Assembly: GCA_025451135.1 (NCBI GenBank)
Contig: JANWKW010000088.1
Location: 1 to 42,481, forward strand
Reading direction: 5' to 3'
Length of the DNA: 42,481 nucleotides
From: Vulcanimicrobiia bacterium
GTDB lineage: Bacteria > Vulcanimicrobiota > Vulcanimicrobiia > Vulcanimicrobiales > Vulcanimicrobiaceae
The translations under genes were made by a program, and so were the position numbers. Of this stretch, positions 39,167 to 42,481 are shown one piece after another (positions within the stretch are counted from its first letter, which is position 1; every line of letters starts with the position of its first letter). Under the pieces are notes generated by a model. It worked only from the letters and a program-made list of their open reading frames with translations. It searched no databases and was not told where the DNA came from.

Positions 39167-40081
39167 GTGAATGCGCTCTCCTTCGAACGCTTCGGCGGAC
39201 CCGAAGTCTTGCGGTACGGGCAGGTCCCCGATCCGCAGCCGGCCGGCGACGAGGTGCTCGTACGGACCGGCGCGATCGGTCTGAACTTCGCCGACGTCTA
39301 CCGGCGGCGCGGGAACTACCATCTGGCCGGCGCGCCGCCGTACGTCGCCGGATACGAGGCGGCCGGCGCGATCGTCGGGACGGGCGAGCGCGTCGCGTTC
39401 GCCGACAGCCCGTTCGCGAACGCGGAACTGGTCGCGGTCCCGCGCGAGAAGCTGATCCCGCTCCCCGACGATATCTCTGACGAGACCGCCGCGGCGCTGC
39501 TCTTGCAGGGCCTGACCGCGTACTTCCTGACGCACGATAGCCACGCCGTGCGTGCCGGCGAACGCGTGCTGGTGCATGCTGCGGCGGGCGGCGTCGGGCT
39601 GCTGCTGGTGCAGATCGCCAAGCTGCTCGGCGCGTACGTCGTCGGGCTGGCGTCGTCGGAGCCCAAGCGCGCGGCGGTATTGGAGGCTGGTGCCGATCGC
39701 GCGCTCTCGTACGACGCGTGGCAGAGCGAACGCGACTTCGACGTGGTCTACGACGCTGTCGGTTCGACGCTCGGGGGGAGTCTGGCGGCCGCGCGAACCG
39801 GCGGCCGCGTGGTCTTCTACGGGATGGCCGGCGGCGACCCGAAACCGGTCGATCCGCGCGTGCTGATGGACCGCTCGCTCACGCTCACCGGCGGAGATCT
39901 GTGGAACGTGCTGCGCACCAGCGCCGACCGGGTGACGCGTGCCGAGGCGCTGTTCGGCTGGGTGCGCGAGGGTCGCTTGCGCGTGCGCGTGGCCGAACGC
40001 TTTCCGCTTTCGCGCGGCGCCGAGGCGCATCGCCTCCTCGAAAGCCGCGCCGCCATCGGGAAGATCCTGCTTGTTCCTTAG
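39167..40081 (+). CDS. Quinone oxidoreductase-like MDR family enzyme
   Basis: A 304-residue medium-chain dehydrogenase/reductase. GAIGLNFADVYRRRGNY is the quinone oxidoreductase signature (in place of the zinc-binding Cys/His set of alcohol dehydrogenases), YEAAGAIVGTGERVAF follows, and the NADPH-binding loop is HAAAGGVGLLLVQIAKLLG. No structural-zinc cysteines are present. It likely reduces quinones or enones with NADPH in the cytosol. GTG 39167 is 13 bases after the previous stop. Full length for a short QOR. Confidence 0.94.
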   Translation: MNALSFERFGGPEVLRYGQVPDPQPAGDEVLVRTGAIGLNFADVYRRRGNYHLAGAPPYVAGYEAAGAIVGTGERVAFADSPFANAELVAVPREKLIPLPDDISDETAAALLLQGLTAYFLTHDSHAVRAGERVLVHAAAGGVGLLLVQIAKLLGAYVVGLASSEPKRAAVLEAGADRALSYDAWQSERDFDVVYDAVGSTLGGSLAAARTGGRVVFYGMAGGDPKPVDPRVLMDRSLTLTGGDLWNVLRTSADRVTRAEALFGWVREGRLRVRVAERFPLSRGAEAHRLLESRAAIGKILLVP

Positions 40082-40082
40082 C

Positions 40083-40907
40083 GTGGCGGCGCTGGCCGCG
40101 CTGGCCGAACTGGCGTCGCCGAACGATGCGTATCGCGCGGCGCTGCAGACGATGCGATCGCTTCCGGTGCCGTCGTACGTCACGTATCGAGCGGACCTGG
40201 ATCCCGGCGATGCGACCATCTCGCTCACGAATCTCTTGGACGGGCGTATCAAGCCGCGCATCGTCATCGGCGCCGGGCATTATCCCGGCTCGTCGTTCGA
40301 CGCGACCTACCGCGCGAGCGACGGACTGGCCGCGATCGCCGTCGAGCCGGGCCGGCGTGCCTATACCAGCCTCGCCCTCTTCGACCCGACTTGGAACGGC
40401 GTCTCGCTTTGGCTACGGCGCGGACTGCTGGCGACGATCGACCGCCCGAACGCGACGCCCGAGCCGGACGCGAGCCCGACGCCCGCCAAGATGCCGGCGA
40501 CCATCCTGACCGTCACCGCGTTCGATCCGAACGCGTATCGCGTCGAAGATGCGGGCGTCGGCTGGTGCGGGTCGGATCCCGGGCGCATGCTGCATCTGAC
40601 CGCGACCCGCGACGTGCAGCGGCATCCGCTGCAGCGCATCCTGATCGACGCGATCGACGGGCGGGTCTGCCTCGCGCGATTCGCCGTGAGCGGCGGCGAG
40701 GGACAGGCGCAGTTCGACGGCTACGTCGAACTGCAGCTGGGTCTGGTGAACGGGTATCCGATGGTGACGGACGGCTACGTCGACGTCGAGGTGCGCGAGA
40801 GCGGCGAGCGCATCGGCTTCGCCCACGTCCGCTTCCACTATCGCGACGTCCATACGCCGGCCGAACTGGTCAGAAGTACCGCCCCCGATAAGGCGCGCGC
40901 CCGCTGA
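40083..40907 (+). CDS. Uncharacterised, probably exported protein
   Basis: A protein of about 274 residues beginning at GTG 40083, just past the quinone oxidoreductase stop; TTG 40071 would add a more hydrophobic start (LFLSVAALAALAELA) that looks like a signal peptide. The body has YVTYRADLDPGDATISLTN, a Pro/Thr-rich linker near residue 140 (ATPEPDASPTP), GWCGSDPGRMLHLTAT, VCLARFAVSGGEG and a C-terminal beta-rich part. The many beta strands and paired Cys suggest a cell-envelope protein. I do not recognise a family. The final 38 bases overlap the convergent nuclease gene. Confidence 0.7.
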   Translation: MAALAALAELASPNDAYRAALQTMRSLPVPSYVTYRADLDPGDATISLTNLLDGRIKPRIVIGAGHYPGSSFDATYRASDGLAAIAVEPGRRAYTSLALFDPTWNGVSLWLRRGLLATIDRPNATPEPDASPTPAKMPATILTVTAFDPNAYRVEDAGVGWCGSDPGRMLHLTATRDVQRHPLQRILIDAIDGRVCLARFAVSGGEGQAQFDGYVELQLGLVNGYPMVTDGYVDVEVRESGERIGFAHVRFHYRDVHTPAELVRSTAPDKARAR

Positions 40908-41904
40908 CGACGGCGCGAACGGCTTGCGGCGCGTCGTCGCCGATCGTCTCGTTGAGGCTGTCCTGCCACGCCCACACGATCAGATCCCGCAATTCGCTCG
41001 CGCCGTAGGCCAAGCGTCCTTCTGCAAAGGCGCTGGACTCCGGCGACGCGTGCGCGAAGCCGCCCGCTTTCGCGATCCTGTAGAGCGGTTCGACCATCGC
41101 GTTCGAACCGGCGAGGTAGGTCTCTATGGAGGTCAGGACTTGCCGATCGCCGGCGAGTCGCGCGTCGTGCGGCACGTGGAGCGGGGCGAGACGCGTCGCA
41201 ACTCCCGCTTCCGTGATGAAGCGCTCGACGAAGTCGGATTCGAAAAGGTCGTGGAAGTGCGGCGAGTTCGAGTAGCCGTTCGGATTGGGGTAGTCGCCCC
41301 AACCGTTGAAGTGCACCGTGATATGGAGCGGTTGGGAAGCGTCCGCCACGTAGTGCCCCCACACGCCGGCGTCGCGCAAGACGAGCGCCTCATCGACCCT
41401 CGCGGCCGCGCGCGCTTTCGCGCGCGTCGACGACGGACCGTGCGCCGCTTCGTAGTCGTCGACGCGCCAATAGGCGAAGTCCATGCGCAGCTGCTGCCAG
41501 CCCTCGAGGATGGAGTACGGCACGTATCCCATCTTGTACTGATCGGTCCCGTGCGCGCGTAGGGCCGTGTCGTATGCCTCGCGCGTCGGGGGTAACGCGC
41601 GGAGCGGAATCCCTCCGACCGTGTCGTCGCCTTTCAGGTCGAGATAATGTCCGGGATCGTAGGCCGCATCCCAGGCGATTCCCGCGCCCTTTTGCAGGTC
41701 GAGATAGGTTCCCAGGTTCGAGAGCTCGGCGATCGCTGCCGGCGTGCGCATAAAGGCCGGCACGCTCGCGGGCAGGGAGACGGCCGCAAGATGATTGATG
41801 ATGGTGTGCCCTTTAAGCCCCCACGCGGACGCTGCAGAGACCGAGAACGCGAACGTCGCGATGAAAAGCGCGCTCGATAGGGTCGGGCGAAGGCGGTTGC
41901 TCAT
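40870..41904 (-). CDS. S1/P1-type zinc nuclease (phospholipase C superfamily), secreted
   Basis: A 344-residue protein with a signal peptide ending at SAASA, so the mature protein would begin W28-G-L-K-G-H. An N-terminal Trp plus His supplying zinc ligands is the hallmark of S1/P1 nucleases. Further ligands are in AYDPGHYLDL, GVWGHYVADASQPLH and HFHDLFESDFVE. GWGDYPNPNG after the PLH motif is also typical. Such enzymes cut single-stranded nucleic acid and release nucleotides outside the cytoplasm, often for phosphate or nucleotide scavenging. ATG 41904. Length is slightly above the usual 260-300 residues. Confidence 0.9.
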   Translation of the reverse strand: MSNRLRPTLSSALFIATFAFSVSAASAWGLKGHTIINHLAAVSLPASVPAFMRTPAAIAELSNLGTYLDLQKGAGIAWDAAYDPGHYLDLKGDDTVGGIPLRALPPTREAYDTALRAHGTDQYKMGYVPYSILEGWQQLRMDFAYWRVDDYEAAHGPSSTRAKARAAARVDEALVLRDAGVWGHYVADASQPLHITVHFNGWGDYPNPNGYSNSPHFHDLFESDFVERFITEAGVATRLAPLHVPHDARLAGDRQVLTSIETYLAGSNAMVEPLYRIAKAGGFAHASPESSAFAEGRLAYGASELRDLIVWAWQDSLNETIGDDAPQAVRAVVSGRAPYRGRYF

Positions 41905-41963
41905 ATGGCGCGTTGCCCCGCCTCGCAGCCCATCCCCTCTTGGGGGCGGCGAGCACGCTAATT

Positions 41964-41982
41964 GATGACAAAAGTCACTTTA
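41964..41982. promoter_or_regulatory. AAAGT-C-ACTTT palindrome in the divergent intergenic region
   Basis: Within the 179-base gap between the nuclease gene and the partial receptor gene lies GATGACAAAAGTCACTTTA, a palindrome centred on AAAGTCACTTT. On the minus strand TTGTCA (5 of 6 to a -35 box) overlaps it. A related sequence lies upstream of the peroxiredoxin gene. The rest of the gap shows no gene; AGGAG before 42084 is the receptor's ribosome-binding site. Confidence 0.4.
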
Positions 41983-42083
41983 GTGTGCCGAACGAATCGA
42001 GGGTCCGAACTCGACGAGCAGGGGCTCACTACATTTTCGGCCGAACGCCGCGAGCAACATCGCAATCTTGAGGAGCCCGGAAG

Positions 42084-42481
42084 ATGAGAACCCTTTGCAT
42101 CGCGCTCGTCGCGGCACTCGCACTCTGCCTCGGAAGCGTCACCGTCGCGCTCGCCGCGTCGTCGTCCATTTCCGGCACGGTCACCGACGAGACCGGCGCG
42201 CCGATCGCTGCGGCCACGGTCAGCATCAAAGGCGCTGCTCGTTACGGCGCCGTGACCGATGCAAAGGGAGGATTCAGCGTCGACGTCGCGCCCGGCTTGT
42301 ACAGCATAGCCGTCACGAAGGCCGGCTTCGCGAGCGCGACGCAAGGCGACATCGTGGTCGTCGCCGGGCTGCCCGCCGTGCTCAGCGTGCGGATGGAACG
42401 CACCACCTTCTCGTCGCTGCACACGATCGCGACCGTACGCTCGGGTTCGGGCGCCGGGACGATCAATACGAGCGCCGCGTC
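42084..42481 (+). CDS. TonB-dependent receptor-like protein, N-terminal fragment cut by window end
   Basis: Starts at ATG 42084 after AGGAG and stays open to the last base. The 132 visible residues comprise a signal peptide (about 1-25) and a carboxypeptidase-regulatory-like domain: SISGTVTDETGAPIAAATVSI, then AVTDAKGGFSVDVAPGLYSI and a last strand VVVAGLPAVLSV. After it comes TTFSSLHTIATVRSG, corresponding to the stretch before the plug of the receptor at 20302. The same order in both strongly suggests a second TonB-dependent receptor. No stop is visible, so the total length is unknown. Confidence 0.82.
   Translation, partial: MRTLCIALVAALALCLGSVTVALAASSSISGTVTDETGAPIAAATVSIKGAARYGAVTDAKGGFSVDVAPGLYSIAVTKAGFASATQGDIVVVAGLPAVLSVRMERTTFSSLHTIATVRSGSGAGTINTSAA

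Noticed and set aside
1..42481. Search for CRISPR arrays, tRNA or rRNA genes, insertion sequences and phage genes
   Set aside because: None seen: no regularly spaced repeats, no transposase or integrase motifs, and no rRNA-like stretches. The only repeats are the 34-bp element, the rsmI hexamers and hairpins.

Overview
The window is 42.5 kb of compact, GC-rich bacterial chromosome with about 44 protein genes. I saw no rRNA, tRNA, CRISPR array, transposase or phage gene, and no gene-free stretch longer than 300 bases (the longest, 41905-42083, is 179 bases). The organism is a diderm: it has two TonB-dependent receptors with carboxypeptidase-regulatory-like N-termini, a TonB-like energy transducer and many secreted proteins. 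It respires through a Rieske/cytochrome b complex, matures cytochrome c by System II (CcsA/CcsB), and makes heme from glutamyl-tRNA. This mix, with regulatory-like-domain receptors and NTGA gene overlaps, resembles Candidatus Eremiobacterota (WPS-2) and related uncultivated soil lineages. That placement is a guess from gene style, not a tree.

Layout. (1) 1-2280: end of an arginase-family gene, a weak nuclease-fold gene, a TonB-like gene and a glutaredoxin. (2) 2294-10025, minus strand: a heme operon read as Met8-like/HemC fusion, hemB, mobA, hemL, hemA, hemD, a DUF92 membrane protein and an orphan MT-A70 methyltransferase. (3) 9961-12126: a membrane glycosyltransferase and a small secreted protein. 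(4) 12141-19380, minus strand: ubiE/menG, polyprenyl diphosphate synthase, tatA, tatC, ccsB, ccsA, terminator, Rieske protein, cytochrome b-c fusion, terminator. This is close to a full kit for building a quinol:cytochrome c reductase. (5) 19473-24884: a phospholipase-D-like gene, then an AraC regulator followed by a large TonB-dependent receptor. (6) 24955-33844, minus strand: a tight eight-gene run of pncA, NCS1 transporter, ABC exporter pair, rsmI, metG, a diguanylate cyclase and tatD. (7) 33942-42481: small membrane and secreted proteins, an M24 peptidase, an alpha/beta hydrolase, an XRE/membrane-protein pair with a well-defined promoter, a peroxiredoxin/thioredoxin-like pair, a quinone oxidoreductase, an S1/P1-type nuclease and the start of a second receptor.

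How it works together. Region 2 makes the tetrapyrrole. Region 4 makes the quinone tail and ring methylation, exports the folded Rieske protein through Tat, attaches heme to the c-type domain, and encodes the electron-transfer subunits. Region 6 joins nicotinamide salvage and transport to translation genes and c-di-GMP synthesis. Many neighbours share 4-base NTGA stop/start overlaps, so translational coupling appears to be a main organising device.

Most notable: the Met8-like/HemC fusion; hemB having no stop codon at its expected end and running into mobA; the cytochrome b-c fusion with PAWY in place of PEWY; a diguanylate cyclase wedged between metG and tatD; an apparently leaderless XRE operon with direct repeats 21 bp apart flanking its -35 box; and a dispersed repeat that forms the C-terminus of UbiE. 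I found no clearly new defence or mobile system.
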